DNA of 64,000 nt from Zygaena filipendulae (lineage: Eukaryota > Arthropoda > Insecta > Lepidoptera > Zygaenidae), in assembly GCA_907165275.2 (NCBI GenBank), contig OU015675.1:699501-763500 (forward strand). The letters run 5' to 3'. Under the pieces are notes generated by a model. That model saw only the letters and a list, made by a program, of their open reading frames with translations. It made no database searches and had not been told where the DNA came from. Of the stretch, positions 32,801-42,807 are shown piece by piece; position 1 is the stretch's first letter, and each line of letters opens with the position of its first letter. Position numbers and translations under genes: made by a program.

Positions 32801-35035
32801 TGTATATATATATCTATAGTATAATATATATGTAACGATATGTGTAGTATATACCACGTTTGCTTGGCTTCCACGACACAAGCTTATAGCTTAGTGTGGG
32901 ATCAAGTAGATCTGTGTGTTGTGATGTGGATTATTATTATTATGATTACTCACCTCAAATATAATGGCACAAGCAGAAATAAGACTGGCATTATGAAGAG
33001 GAAACCCATCAATTTGAACATTTTGTATGGACCTCTGAAGCGGTCGCGGAATTCGCGGAACCTTGAAAAGTGGCCGTATCGCCTGCATCTTTGAGGTCTT
33101 GGAATGCCAGCTGAAAATCATCACAAAAGGTTTTACTTAAATTTCTTTTTTTGGTTTTCAGATATTGTTATAATCAAGAGTTAGTGTTAATAATCTGATT
33201 TTCAATCCTCAGAGTTAACCCGAGAATTAGTTAAAAATACTCGTAGAGTTATCTTTTATCTATATTGTAACTTTAAACTGACAGCGTGCTACTGGAGAGT
33301 TTGTTGCGTAGCTTCTTCTCTTCAGCCATAGCACTAGGAAGCTGTGAAGGGTGGATATTTTATGGGTGCTGTCTACTGTAAACTGTAATTTTATTGACGT
33401 CAAAAAGAGCCACATTATGGGCCTCATTTGAATAAAGGATTTGACTTTTACTTCTGACTTAGGTGGTTATTGTGGTCTCCTATCTGCGATGGAAGTTTCA
33501 GAATTGGTTCATTGATTCCAAAGATTACGCTCTACAAACAAATAACTTGGCTCTCTTTATAATATCTATAGGTATATTAGAGTAGTCGATGGATTGTTTT
33601 GAAATTTTGACAGGTAATATATCTTTGATTTTCACCCAATAGTGTTTACTAGTTGTGCCCCGCGGTTTCACCCGCGTTCATATCAGAGTTCCCGCGGGAA
33701 TTCCGGGAAAAAGTACCCTATATGTTAATCTGATGTATAAACTATATTATGTAAAGCTTCATTTAAATCCATGCAGTAGTTTTTGCGTGAAAGAGTAACA
33801 AACATCCATCCATCCATACATACTTACAAACTTTCCCGTTTATAATATTAAGTAGGATGCACGTACATATTTTAGAATATCTGAATTTGAAAGCTGTGCC
33901 TCGCGGTTTCACCCGCGTGAGTTTCGTAATTCCCGCAGGATCTCTTTATATCAGGAACCTTTGCGGACGCAGGCAGAACAACCCGCCAAATTTTCATAGA
34001 CATAGACATAGACATAGACATAACTTTATTTGGCATCACAAAATTTCTTAAAAGTAATACATGCATCAAATTTAAAATGAATCGTATATAGGTTCCGTGA
34101 TGCCAAAATGGACCAATGGTTTCGAAACGCATAGAGGACAGACATACAAAAATTCATATAAAGAAGAAGAAGATAACATGTCTCTATTTTATTATATTTA
34201 GGTCGCCATGGCAACCGTTGTTGTTATCAAAGACAATATTTAAATCACTGATAACAAATAGATATTGTTTTCGTTACTATTATCAAAGATAAGTATTTTT
34301 ACGGATCTAAATTTTATGAAAGGATTTTGACTAATTTGTTTATTTTTAATTATTTATTGACGCCTCTAATAAATATTGTTAACTAGCTGTGCGGAATTCC
34401 CGCAGCAACAATTTTTTTCTAAAATAAAAGTAGGTTATAACATCAGCTATTTATCAGTGAAAGTCCCGTTAAAACCAGTCCAGCCTTTTTAGAGATTAGC
34501 CGGAACAAGCAGACAGACAGACAGACAAAAATAAAAAAAACAACATTTTTTATGTAAGTACCGAAATACTTTCAAATGCGTTTAGTTAAAAGCTGCTAAT
34601 TTTAAATTACAAACAGACACTTTCATTTTATTTATATGTACATATAGATGATAAATGACGATGATACATATTATAATCTCTATAAATGCGAAAGTAACTC
34701 TGTCGTTCTGTCTAGTACGTTTTTACGTCTTAACGGCTGAACCGATCATCATGAAATTTTACATACACGTTGTCAGGGGTACAGAGAAGGACATAGGGTA
34801 CTTTTATCCAGGAGTTCCCGTGGGAATTCCGAAATTACCGCGGGTGAAACCGCGGGGAACAGCTAGTATTAATATAGTTTTTCGAAGCTCTTACTCACTA
34901 TGAACTATGAAGATACTTACACTCCAAAGGCTCTATCTCTTGCGGATCCATCATGATGATCACATTTAAAAAAACACAACTTTAAAGTTTTGGCACTGAT
35001 TCGATGCTCTCGTCTCCCTTCCACTAACTAATTGC
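17872..35035 (-). CDS. 719-residue two-pass membrane protein resembling APD1-4 N-terminal/middle domains, no RING
   Basis: Fourteen coding exons were assembled on the minus strand: 34921-35035 (ATG at 34954), 32954-33110, 31206-31293, 30702-30883, 28061-28251, 27465-27574, 26706-26871, 24323-24618, 23520-23654, 22335-22455, 21821-21939, 20929-21158, 18850-19033 and 17872-18018. All intron phases match, and the 2160 coding bases end in TGA. A basic N-terminus precedes one membrane span (about 45-63). A luminal or extracellular domain contains YWGFYLLKGSTVTVSAC (about 136-152), then SLIMIKGYKHLHEC. A low-complexity acidic stretch with several N-glycosylation sequons occupies 310-408. GYYFFVFNSENEVQ lies near 615-628, with paired cysteines after it. 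A second span (about 699-719) forms the extreme C-terminus. The layout recalls animal proteins with the DUF4792/DUF4793 (APD1-4) pair; that family name is from memory and tentative. No catalytic motif is seen. A strong acceptor at 35036 implies an upstream non-coding exon. Confidence 0.82.
18084..18270 (-). mobile_element. Short Helitron in the last intron
   Basis: The minus-oriented CTAG end 'actagctgcgccccgtggtt' is intact. The 'gttaaaatcggtcc' and 'gccggaacaaacagacagac' blocks mark the variant also present at 34384-34620, 38420-38640 and 39240-39525. The tail probably runs to about 18375. Confidence 0.7.
18620..18835 (+). mobile_element. Short Helitron 14 bases inside a 5' splice site
   Basis: TC at 18620 follows an A; the 3' hairpin is followed by CTGG (a mutated CTAG) at 18832-18835 and a T. 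The donor of exon 18850-19033 is at 18849-18848, so only about a dozen original intron bases separate them. Confidence 0.75.
19091..19317. mobile_element. MITE with GGGCCCTTATTCACTATG termini (inverted)
   Basis: Ends 'gccttattcactatgatcat' and 'ggccatagtgaataagggcc'. It lies in the intron upstream of exon 18850-19033. Confidence 0.75.
19353..20214. mobile_element. GGAAGTCGGTT element with a tandem 273-bp unit
   Basis: An approximately 860-bp element bounded by 'tttttggaagtcggtt' at both ends, in the same orientation. Inside, a unit starting 'gttccgatgaccat' repeats at 19633 and 19906, exactly 273 bp apart. The same architecture recurs at 47595-48418. Open frames of 60-86 codons occur on both strands but match unit to unit, so they are repeat-derived. 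Confidence 0.7.
20219..20480 (+). mobile_element. Helitron-type fragments, two joined pieces
   Basis: A 'tgtctgttcgcgataaact' piece is followed directly by a second element starting 'attataaatgtgcgtgtgag' with the 'gctcaaccgatcaccacgaa' core. The 3' end is lost. Confidence 0.5.
21167..21345 (+). mobile_element. Short Helitron seven bases from a 3' splice site
   Basis: The 5' TC is at 21167-21168 after an A. The acceptor AG of exon 20929-21158 is at 21160-21159 (read on the minus strand). The upstream intron sequence used for 3' splice-site recognition is therefore Helitron DNA. The 3' end is degraded. Confidence 0.75.
23342..23490 (+). mobile_element. Helitron fragment
   Basis: It has the 'atagatgcgaatgttagttt' start-like stretch and the 'catcatgaaattttgcaaac' core, truncated before the 3' hairpin. 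Confidence 0.55.
25160..25858 (-). pseudogene. Decayed non-LTR retrotransposon, 3' end of reverse transcriptase ORF
   Basis: Minus-strand translation gives the end of a CR1/jockey-like reverse transcriptase: RLQTWFAANGLILN, then FLGVTLDCNVNWKTH, then YGIMLWGNSTDSGRVFVLQK, and finally LPADLRNVTDDETFYRRLK with a stop shortly after. At least two frameshifts (around 25650 and 25570) break the frame. It lies in an intron of the 14-exon gene, on the same strand. The upstream RT domain and ORF1 are absent, so this is a dead 5'-truncated copy. Confidence 0.85.
26915..27098. mobile_element. MITE with GGCAGTCTCGACAACGTTTT termini
   Basis: A 184-bp element; the ends GGCAGTCTCGACAACG and CGTTGTCGAGACTGCC are complementary, with pairing over about 35 bp. 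It is intronic, 45 bp upstream of exon 26706-26871. Confidence 0.75.
28436..28615 (+). mobile_element. Short Helitron
   Basis: It contains 'gcgaatgtgagtgtgtttgt', a GATCGTCATGAAACTTTGC-like core and a GC-rich terminal hairpin 'ccggcgggaattccg'. The CTAG end is lost. Confidence 0.6.
28636..28965. mobile_element. CRE-type MITE (intronic)
   Basis: It runs from 'gactaattttttttagttca' to 'aaagtcgtcaacatcccta' and includes two TGACGTCA sites and the shared 'gcgctttatctctgtgtat' block. Confidence 0.75.
29194..29513. mobile_element. CRE-type MITE (intronic, inverted to its neighbour)
   Basis: It begins GGGATGTGGACTACTTTTGG and ends 'cacatgcccattg'. Two TGACGTCA sites flank 'taaccgctaaaaccaccata'. 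Confidence 0.8.
29608..29785 (+). mobile_element. Helitron-type repeat
   Basis: It includes 'tctctggatctactgaaccg' uninterrupted, which shows where the foldback at 13267-13429 inserted in its relative. The 3' hairpin is present but the CTAG is altered. Confidence 0.55.
29790..30295 (+). pseudogene. Longer CRE-family element with a decayed THAP-domain exon
   Basis: The ends match the CRE MITEs: 'ggcatgttgacaaattttg' on the left and GACGGACTAATTAGGATTTT then 'tcaacatccctac' on the right. Between them, about 30051-30233 translates to a THAP-like zinc finger: YKWCAVPLC with the first Cys pair, PNK..FAHV, and after one frameshift IYFCEDHFDD with the CxxH pair. Three in-frame stops and the frameshift make it non-functional. 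THAP domains are the DNA-binding part of P-element-like and related transposases, so this is probably a remnant of the family's autonomous source. Confidence 0.65.
30928..31154 (+). mobile_element. Complete short Helitron, 227 bp
   Basis: TC at 30928-30929 is preceded by A; CTAG at 31151-31154 is followed by T, the classical AT insertion. A hairpin-forming GC-rich stretch precedes CTAG. A (GGAT)n run lies inside at about 30965-31000. Confidence 0.85.
31941..32146. repeat. Foldback with about 60-bp arms and a third partial unit
   Basis: A unit running from GTCGACGAGAATC through ATAAAATTTTATCGTG to GCGCATC.TAGC occurs three times: 31941-32008 (sense), about 32010-32065 (inverted) and 32081-32145 (sense). 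The last two form a near-perfect hairpin with a 15-base loop. Confidence 0.75.
32144..32354. mobile_element. MITE with GGGCCCTTATTCACTATG-like termini
   Basis: Ends 'gggcacttattctctatgac' and 'ggtcatagtgaataag'. It directly abuts the foldback ending at 32146. Confidence 0.7.
32460..32603. repeat. Short foldback
   Basis: 'cgatttaggatcggtgagtg' at the left pairs with 'cactcactgtcctgaatcg' at the right. The inner arms 'gctacactaaaatgtacc' and 'ggtacaatttagtgtagg' also pair. Confidence 0.6.
32690..32945 (+). mobile_element. tRNA-derived SINE
   Basis: The head resembles a tRNA, with an A box near 'tggcgcaatggtcaccatgc' and a B box 'gggttcgattcc' followed by 'cggtgggggtgc'. The unrelated body, around 'ccacgtttgcttggcttcca', ends in (ATT)n. 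It sits seven bases from the donor side of exon 32954-33110. A second copy lies at 1-130, and a body fragment ('gttccactttccagtctggg') at about 53310-53350. Confidence 0.8.
33270..33445 (+). repeat. LINE-like 3' end fragment, copy B
   Basis: Inverted relative to copy A at 815-990, with the same interior and ending 'gaataaaggatttgactttt'. No coding sequence remains. Confidence 0.5.
33649..33857 (-). mobile_element. Complete short Helitron, 209 bp
   Basis: Minus orientation: CTAG at 33649-33652 after A, hairpin 'gccccgcggtttcacccgcg', and 5' TC (read as GA at 33856-33857) before T. The interior contains (CATC)n. Confidence 0.85.
33997..34024 (+). repeat. CATAGA hexamer microsatellite
   Basis: About five tandem copies of CATAGA, followed by 'actttatttggcatcac', in the first coding intron of the 14-exon gene. 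Confidence 0.75.
34384..34620 (-). mobile_element. Short Helitron
   Basis: CTAG near 34383 ('aactagctgtgcggaattcc') begins a minus-oriented copy with 'gttaaaaccagtccagcc' and 'gccggaacaagcagacagac'. The hairpin is partly deleted. Confidence 0.65.
34676..34867 (+). mobile_element. Short Helitron next to the first coding exon
   Basis: It includes TC near 34676, 'ctataaatgcgaaagtaact', the 'gaaccgatcatcatgaaat' core and the 3' end 'cgcggggaacagctag'. It lies about 50 bases inside the intron from the donor of the exon ending at 34921. Confidence 0.75.
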
Positions 35036-35320
35036 CTGTGAAAGAAAGAGAGTCAAATATCATCATCTATACAACTCACAGGTCTCTCCCACTGATACCT
35101 TAGCCTATCACCTGGTTCTGGCTTGACGTCGATTTACGGGACACCCTGTATATGGCAAAACCCCTAACGAGGGATCAGTTTTGTGCTAACAGAATCGCCC
35201 AGAAACTACTATTTCTATAGAAACTTGGAAGTCTTGTTGAAGACTTCCTTTTATAGTACAATCGAGCACTAAAAGCTGGTGTTTTAAATAACAGTGCCGT
35301 TGGTCTAGAATCTAGACTCT

Positions 35321-35783
35321 AGGGTAAAACCAGGATAGTTGCCCGGGGGTATAGTTGCCCCGATCGTAATTACTCTAGTTTCGCAGATGAATCGCGTGCT
35401 ATTTTATTTATCTATCAAAAGACTTTCCAACTACTATTAAGTGGACCGCGTCTCATGTCTCTGTGCGATTGCACGGGAATGCAAGGTGCGATCGAAGATT
35501 TTTCGGGATAGATGCCTTGTTTCCCGACGGGTCGTCTATCCTAAATGTAATTTATATGGACTAGGCAACTATCCCATATATGGGATAGATGTCACAAAAA
35601 GTAGAGGTCCGTAGAAATCGCTAATACTCTGGAAATTTCAAAGATAATGTCTTTTACATTTAATAAATTTGTAGATAAAGAACCAAAGTACTTGCCAGTT
35701 TAAAAAATAGAATATTTTGATTTATGTACCGGGAGATATAAAACGATTTCGAAAAGTGTGGCAACTATCCGGGTTTTACCCTA
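35321..35783. mobile_element. 465-bp element with AGGGTAAAACC termini, copy 1
   Basis: Ends AGGGTAAAACCAGGATAGTT and AACTATCCGGGTTTTACCCT are complementary. The interior includes 'cccatatatgggatag' palindromes. The second copy at 42346-42807 is inverted and very similar throughout. No open frame of note. Confidence 0.8.
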
Positions 35784-36185
35784 CTGGTAAGCGAAAATGA
35801 CTGCTACGCCTGGGATCGCGGGTTGGATGCCGGGAGAGTTTTTTTTTTAATTCTTATATTATTATTATTTATCTTAAAAAACCGTATACTTAGAAAACCT
35901 TTTTACTTACTTCAATGAAAATATTTAAGCAAAAAGTCAAGTAAAATCCTTAACACTTTGATCCCTTTCGGCTTATTAGTACCCCCTCGCTGGCTAACCC
36001 GGTATATGTGTATTACGCTATCGGTCATTGGCCCTCCTCATAATGGTACAAACACTTAAATAACACTTGGTAACAGATAATATAATACTAGACTTGGTCC
36101 AGTAAACACTCACTTATCGAACTTAAATGCATTCAAGTAACTGACCCGATTTCGGTGCTGATAACTTGACAATGAAGATTTTTTA

Positions 36186-36413
36186 TCCTTCCTACTAATA
36201 TTATAAACGCGAAAGTTTGTAAGAATGTATGGATGGATGTATGGATGGCTGTTCGTTACTCTTTCACGCAAAAACTACTGGATGGATTTAAATGAAACTT
36301 TACAATGATATGGCTTATACATCAGATTATGTGTTAACATAGGGTACTTTTTATCCCGGAATTCCCGCGGGAAATCTGAAATTAACATGGGTGAAACCGC
36401 GGGGCACAACTAG
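36186..36413 (+). mobile_element. Complete short Helitron, 228 bp
   Basis: TC at 36186 after A, CTAG at 36410-36413 before T, hairpin 'ccgcggg'. It is the same variant as 30928-31154. Confidence 0.8.
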
Positions 36414-36679
36414 TAATAGATAATTTAAAAAAATATTGTGTCCGTCTGTCTTCTTTATAACGCAGAAATCATTTTGATTTTGCGGGAAACTGGCGAAAAA
36501 AGACATAAAGTATAAATCTTCCAATGTGAATGAAAGCACTTCCAAGTGTCTATTTTACTATAAAAACGAATTAAAAATTGATTTAAAAACGAGGTTAATG
36601 TGGAAGATTCTATCCATATCAGTACCTAGCATATTATCAGTAGTAGCAGGTGAATAAATTGGATATATCCATATAATAT

Positions 36680-36885
36680 ATCTATACTAATATTGTAAAG
36701 AGGAAAAATTTGATATTTTGTTTGTTTGTTTGTTTGCTACGATTTAATTCAAAAAGTACTGAACCGATTTCAAAAATTCTTTCACCCATAGAAAGCTACA
36801 TTATCCCTGAGTAACATAGGCTATATTGCAGGTAATCCGGAATTCCTGCGGGAATTCCGAAATTATCGCGGGTGAAACCGCAAAA
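36680..36885 (+). mobile_element. Helitron-type repeat
   Basis: It has 'ctatactaatattgtaaag', 'tgctacgatttaattcaaa', 'actgaaccgatttcaaaaat' and a terminal hairpin 'cgcgggtgaaaccgc'. The CTAG is lost. Confidence 0.6.
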
Positions 36886-37109
36886 ATGAATCCCTATATC
36901 CCTTGGTTGCGGCATCACGCGTGAACGGCTGGACCAATTTCGATAATTCTTTTTTTGTTGTGTTAGTTATTGCAAGGAGAAGCATATGCAAGAATTTTGG
37001 GAGTTCCTGTGGGAATTCCGAAACTATTACCGGACGAGAGCGGTAATAGGTGTAAAGCAAAAACAAATAAACTGCATTATGAAACTAGAACTAATGAAAT
37101 AAAGGCAAA

Positions 37110-37440
37110 TGGGGATGTGGATTACTTTTGAAAATCATTCTAATTAGTCCGTCAGTTAGAAAATAAAAAAAACAATAGACACGTATTTTTTGCTTTTTCA
37201 AATAAATTAAAATATACAGAGATAAAGCGCATCAAAGTTTAGGGTGAGGGGGTCGTGACGTCACTAACCGCTAAAACCGCCATACAAACTGTCAGAATAG
37301 TGACGTCACGCGCAATTTCAACTCAATATATCGCCGTTATTTTTTGATTACGGTAAAAAAAGAAAAAATACGTGTCCAATATTTATTAATAATCTACAAG
37401 ACAGACTAAAAAATAAAAATTTGTCAACATGCCCATTATA
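37110..37440. mobile_element. CRE-type MITE, well preserved
   Basis: It begins GGGGATGTGGATTACTTTTG and ends 'gtcaacatgcccattata'. Two TGACGTCA sites flank 'ctaaccgctaaaaccgccat'. It is a good reference copy for the family. Confidence 0.85.
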
Positions 37441-37464
37441 CGAGTATGTTAAAAAAATATACCA

Positions 37465-37778
37465 TCACTAGCTGTCCCCAGCGGTTTCATTCGCGTGAAT
37501 TTCGGAGATCCCGCAGGAATTATGGGACAAAAAGTACCGTATGTTTCTTCTTTATACCCCTGATACTGTATAGTGTGCAAAATTTAGTGCATTTTCAACA
37601 ATTATTATCGTTATATTCCAACCGATTCACACAAAACCTTGACAAATTATGTAAAGAAACCTTGCCCATGAATCACGCTATTCATTGGTGAAACCCGCAT
37701 GAAAATCCGTCCAGTAGTTTATGAGTTTATCGCGAAAAGACAGAGAGACAGATGCGGCGGAGGATTTTGATAATATAC
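37465..37778 (-). mobile_element. Helitron-type repeat
   Basis: Starts 'actagctgtccccagcggtt' in minus orientation and runs through 'catgaaaatccgtccagtag' to the AGACAGAGAGACAGA block. Confidence 0.65.
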
Positions 37779-38098
37779 TAGAAAGTAGTTTTCTCAGAAT
37801 TAACTAGCGAATCGATCGCACTATGTTTTAATATAGGTTATATTTTAAATTTTTATTAGCCCATGTCTAAATTATTTATAGTTCAATATTTGGCGCGTAC
37901 GCCGCCCGCAGCAAAATTCGAACCGGTAGGCGCGGCTACGGCTCTTGGAATTTCGTAGATAGGTCACCTCCAAACTAAGGTTGAATAACTTTTAAAGTAT
38001 AAATTTTTTCGACATAAAATATATTTTAATCATATTATTGTTTATTTTTCTAAATGGAGTGTATCAGGTTTTCAGTTAATTCATTAACACGTTGTATA
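37779..38098. mobile_element. MITE with TACAACGTGTTAATGAATTA terminus, left end lost
   Basis: The left end is replaced where a Helitron-type element abuts ('atatac' then 'tagaaagtag'). The right terminus 'aacacgttgtat' is intact. Confidence 0.75.
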
Positions 38099-38419
38099 TG
38101 CATTGTGATACATACTTAAATATTAGGTACTATCTCATCTTTTTATCACAAGCTTTATAAAATGCCTGAGTAATATTATGTAGGTGGTATTTATACCTAG
38201 TTACTACATATATAATATAGCGTTACCAGACCTTTACAATATTCATATCTTTACAAGACAGATAAAATAATTATATATTCACTAGATAAGGCGCTTTCAT
38301 AACGAGCAAATATAGGGTTATATGTTTTACAATTTGCTTAGAAACAATGTTTCTAATTATCATCGTATTAAAAACTCATTAACACGGGTTAAGAGCGCCC
38401 TTTATTTTCCATTATATAC

Positions 38420-38640
38420 TAGCTGTGCCCCGCGGTTTCACCCGCATGAGTTTCGGGATTCCCGCAGGAACTATTTTTTTCTAAAATAACAGTAGCTTAA
38501 GTTACTTCTTATAACATCAGCTATCTGCCAGTGAAAGTCCCGTTAAAATCGGTCCAGCCGTTTCAGAGATTAGCTGGAACAAACAGACAGACAGACAGAG
38601 AAAATTAATTATAAGTTAAAAGACAGACCGGACAGAGAAA
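38420..38640 (-). mobile_element. Short Helitron
   Basis: CTAG at about 38419 ('tactagctgtgccccgcggt'), 'cccgttaaaatcggtccagc' and (ACAG)n. Confidence 0.7.
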
Positions 38641-39074
38641 AATTCATTATAATTATATCATTATATTATTTATATAATTATAAAATTTATTTCTATGTAA
38701 CTAATTTTTTTTTAATTATTGCATATGTTTGATATTATAAAGCCAATTCAACGAAATGTTATTTTAAATTCATCGCGAAGTTTTATGGTTGGATAGGACG
38801 GGGCCATCTTAAGACATCTATAAAGTGTTTTCGCAAACCGTCAATGTGTCTACCACAATTATTTACTTAAGATAAATAAGTTGTAACTAGAAAGTATGTC
38901 TTATTTACATAGCCATAAAGTTTTATTTATACTGTGCGATTAGATTTGTGCTTGTAAATGAGATTGGTACAAATATGCACTAAAGATATCTATGTAGAGT
39001 CGACCTCGTAAATGATGGTTGCCACGCAATTTTGCGATACCCTCGGGAACGCTTCCTTGTAGTCGGATCAAAGT

Positions 39075-39525
39075 TATACCTACTCTAAACTCCGCGCGGT
39101 TTCACTAGCGTTAATTTCTGAATTTCTTAATTTCATGATGATCGGTTGAGCCGTTGAGACGTGAAAGCGTAACAAATGAACAAACAAAAAACTTATTTTA
39201 GCATTTATAATACAATATAACTTAAAATACATATAAATAAAATTTAAGTGTCTGTTTGTATTTCCAGCTTTTCACTAAATGCATATGAAAGTTTAACATA
39301 CGGCAATTACATTAAAAAAAAACTATTTAAAAAAAAATTCTCCGTCTGGCTGTCTGTTTGTTCCGGCTAATCTCTGAAACGGATGGACCGATTTTAACGG
39401 GACTTTCACTGGCGCATAGCTGATGTTATAAAGAGTAACTTAGGCTACTTTTAGTTTAGAAAAAAATAGTTCCTGCGGGAATTCCGAAACTCACGTGGGT
39501 GAAACCGCGGGGTGAAGCTAGTATA
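39075..39525. mobile_element. Two Helitron pieces in opposite orientation
   Basis: A minus-oriented fragment (39075-39200, 'gatcggttgagccgttgaga') is followed by a plus-oriented copy (39240-39525). The latter ends 'gaaaccgcggggtgaagctag' with CTAG at its 3' end. Confidence 0.65.
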
Positions 39526-39774
39526 ACTTAAAACTCAGTAACATGTCTGCTTGGTTTTTTTGTATGATCGTGTTTTTTCGGAGATATCAGAATAGAATAG
39601 CAACAATGTAAGTAAGTACCTAAAAGTTTTGCGAGATTAAGTTGTTACTTTTTTGATGTAAATTCGCTTTTTTCAGTAAAAATACGTACTAATTTACTTA
39701 AAACGTAAAACTTTATCTAAATACAAAATTCTATCCAAATAGTTCGAGCCGTTATCGAGCTAGACACACGAAAT

Positions 39775-39960
39775 CCTTACTATTTCGAATGCGATGTGAG
39801 TTTATTTGTTTGTTTATTTGTTACACTTTCACGCCTTAACTAAGCAACCGGTCATCATAACATTTTGCCTACACGTTGTCAGGGACAGAGATGGACATAG
39901 GGTATTTTTTACTCTGGAATTCCCGCGGGAACTCCCAAATGAGCGCGATGAAATCGCCAG
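39775..39960 (+). mobile_element. Short Helitron, diverged
   Basis: It has 'ttgtttgtttatttgttaca', the 'aaccggtcatcataacattt' core and 'aattcccgcgggaactccc'. The 3' CTAG is lost. Confidence 0.6.
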
Positions 39961-40361
39961 TACCTAATATAATTATTTTAAGTCTAGCCTACCAACAGCA
40001 ACACCTGCTAAATTAGTTAGGTACTAGGTATCTCTTATCTTTAATTTCAATTGAGTGCAATTTAGTAATATACAAATAAGCTAATTACATATTATAAATA
40101 CATATTTTACAGAATTACACCGATAAGTTTATCTAGAGAGGCAGAGTGAAGTGTAAATGTCTGACACTGTGTAGTTGGTTATACAACATGTAGGTAACTT
40201 GTAAACATTTTAATCGACTTATCGCCCATTTCTACGAGAACTGTCTTCCTCAGACTGAAAATTAAGGCTCGACATCCACTGGCGGGATGAAAATAGGGGT
40301 TTTTAGGTGACGAATACGATTATTACGTTGGTGCCTTTACACTAAAACTCACTAATCGCCA

Positions 40362-40697
40362 TATACAACGTGTTAATGAATTAACTGAAAACCTGATACA
40401 CCCCATTTAAAAAAATAAACAATAATATGATTCAAAAATATTTATACTTTAAAGTTATTCAACATTAGTTTGGAGGTGACCTATCTACGAAATTCCAAGC
40501 GCTACGCCCGCGCCTACCGGTTCAATTTTTTTTGCTGCGGGCGACGTACGCGCCAAATATTGTATTACAAATAATTTAGACATGGGCTGATAAAAATGAA
40601 AAATATAACCTATATTAAAACATAGTGCGATCGATTCGCTAGTCGATTCCGAGCAAACTACTTTCTACTTTTCAGTTAATTCATTAACACGTTGTAT
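40362..40697. mobile_element. MITE with TACAACGTGTTAATGAATTA termini
   Basis: Both termini are present and the orientation matches 15804-16152. Confidence 0.8.
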
Positions 40698-41615
40698 AAA
40701 TAAAAAAAAAAACATTTTCAAAGATATTCATTCCATTTAAAAAGAAATCGAAGTAAGGGAAGTTTTTGTCGCTTGTTGTTGAAACTTCTTGATACCAAAA
40801 TACTAAGAAATTTCTCACCAAAAATTGTTTATTGAACCTTCGTTTTTGTATCGCACGGTATGGATAGGAGTAAAAATTCATTTTCCGTCACAGCGTCATC
40901 GGCTGCTCTACGGAAAAACAAAGCAACTGTAATTTTTAGAAATGAGTTTTTTTTTATTTTAGGACATAATATAACGGACGCATTTTTGCACCATATTTTA
41001 CATAGGTATTCTTTTAATTTATTTTTATGGAATATCTTACAAAAAGTGCTAAGGAGCGTTGCAACTTCTGTTTTTGTCAGTTTTCTAAACGGTATCCCAC
41101 GTAGACGTATGACAAGTAGCTAGTATTGGGTTTTGTTTCAAAATTTTACACTATAAACCAACAGTCAGACAGTCAACAGTATTATGTTATGCGTCGACAG
41201 ACACAATATTATGTTAATTATCTGTTTAAACGTTTATCAATTAGCGATAACCTCTGACCTCCACATTGATTAAAAACTATACTATAACTATAAGTCATTA
41301 GAAAAAAATTAAAGTCGAAAAAATTAAGATACAGTTGAAGATAAAGTATATTTTTAAGCAATATTTTTTTTTACCCCTACATAAGTTAATTTATTTATTT
41401 AGTTATGGTAACGGGAAAAATAACTCAAAATAGTTTAGTTTAGTCGTCTCTATTTTATTGAGACCCCTCTTTCTATCTGAGACAGTGGCAATTAAGATTA
41501 AAGACTGAATCCATCTTCTTCGACTTCGTTTGGTTTGTCTTATTTTCAGAATACTTGATAGAACTGCGATATTTGCATTATAAACTAGCTAACTATAGAA
41601 CTATAATATTATAAA

Positions 41616-41827
41616 CTAGCTGTTCACCGCGGTTTCACCCGCGTTAATTTCGGAATTCCCGCGGGAATTACGGGATAAAAAGTACCCTATGTCCTTCTAT
41701 GTACCCCTGAAAACGTGTATGCAAAATTTCATGATGATCGGTTGAGCCGTGAAGGTGTAAAAGCGTAACAGACAGACAGACAGACAGACAGACAGAGTTA
41801 CTTTCGCATTTATAATATTAGTAGGGA
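41616..41827 (-). mobile_element. Complete short Helitron, 212 bp
   Basis: CTAG at 41616-41619 after A, hairpin 'caccgcggtttcacccgcg', (GACA)n near the 5' end, and terminal GA at 41826-41827 on the plus strand. A second, plus-oriented diverged copy follows at once to about 42005. Confidence 0.8.
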
Positions 41828-42345
41828 CGTGAAAGTGAGTTTGTTTGTAACAATTCACGCCTAACTAATCAACTGATCATCACCAAATTTTGTACATATT
41901 TTGTAAAACATATTTTGTTTAATGTCAGGATTACAGAAAATAACATAACTTAAGGAACTTTTAATTTCGAAATTCCCGCGGGAACTCCGAATTTAAGGCG
42001 GGTTGAGCAGAACTGCTACCTATTTTTGTCATAATAACCTTTTTATAGTAATCACTAATCATGTCACGATGGTTGTTTGAGTAGTTCAGGCGAAAAACGT
42101 AACAAACAAACAAAGAAACTCTCTTTCGCATTAATATTATTTGTTTGTTTGATATGACGATTGGCGTGTTGTCTCAAGTAGACACACGTGTTGTCTTCTG
42201 TGTTGGCACAATGATATCAGACGATAGAAAATGTAGGTACGCCGTGGGCAATCGAAAAGAGACTTTGTAAAAGTACATTTTTTAGGGTTCCGTAGCCGGA
42301 ATTGGTTAAAACCTTTATAATTTAGTTTGTCCGCCTGGCACAGCT

Positions 42346-42807
42346 AGGGTAAAACCCGGATAGTTGCCACACTTTTCGAAATCATTTCATATCTCCCAGC
42401 ACATAAATCAAAATATTTTATTTTTTAAACTGGCAAGTACTTTGGTTCTTTATCTACAAATTTATTAAATGTAAAAGACATTATCTTTGAAATTTCCAGA
42501 GTATTAGCGATTTCTACGGACCTCTACTTTTTGTGACATCTATCCCATATATGGGATAGTTGCCTAGTCCATATAAATTACATTTAGGATAGACGCCCCG
42601 TCGGGAAACAAGGCATCTATCCTGAAAAATCTTTGATCGCACCTTGCGTTCCCGTGCAATCGCACAGAGACATGAGACGCGGTCCACTTAATAGTAGTTG
42701 GAAAGTCTTTTGATAGATAAATAAAATAGCACGCGATTCATCTGCGAAACTAGAGTAATTACGCTCGGGGCAACTATACCCCCAGGGCAATATCCTGGTT
42801 TTACCCT
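42346..42807. mobile_element. 465-bp element with AGGGTAAAACC termini, copy 2
   Basis: Inverted copy of 35321-35783, with both termini intact. Confidence 0.8.

Noticed and set aside
40860..41123. 87-codon frame
   Set aside because: The start overlaps a repeat block ('cattttccgtcac' region) that recurs inverted near 46540, and the rest is low-complexity hydrophobic translation of AT-rich DNA.
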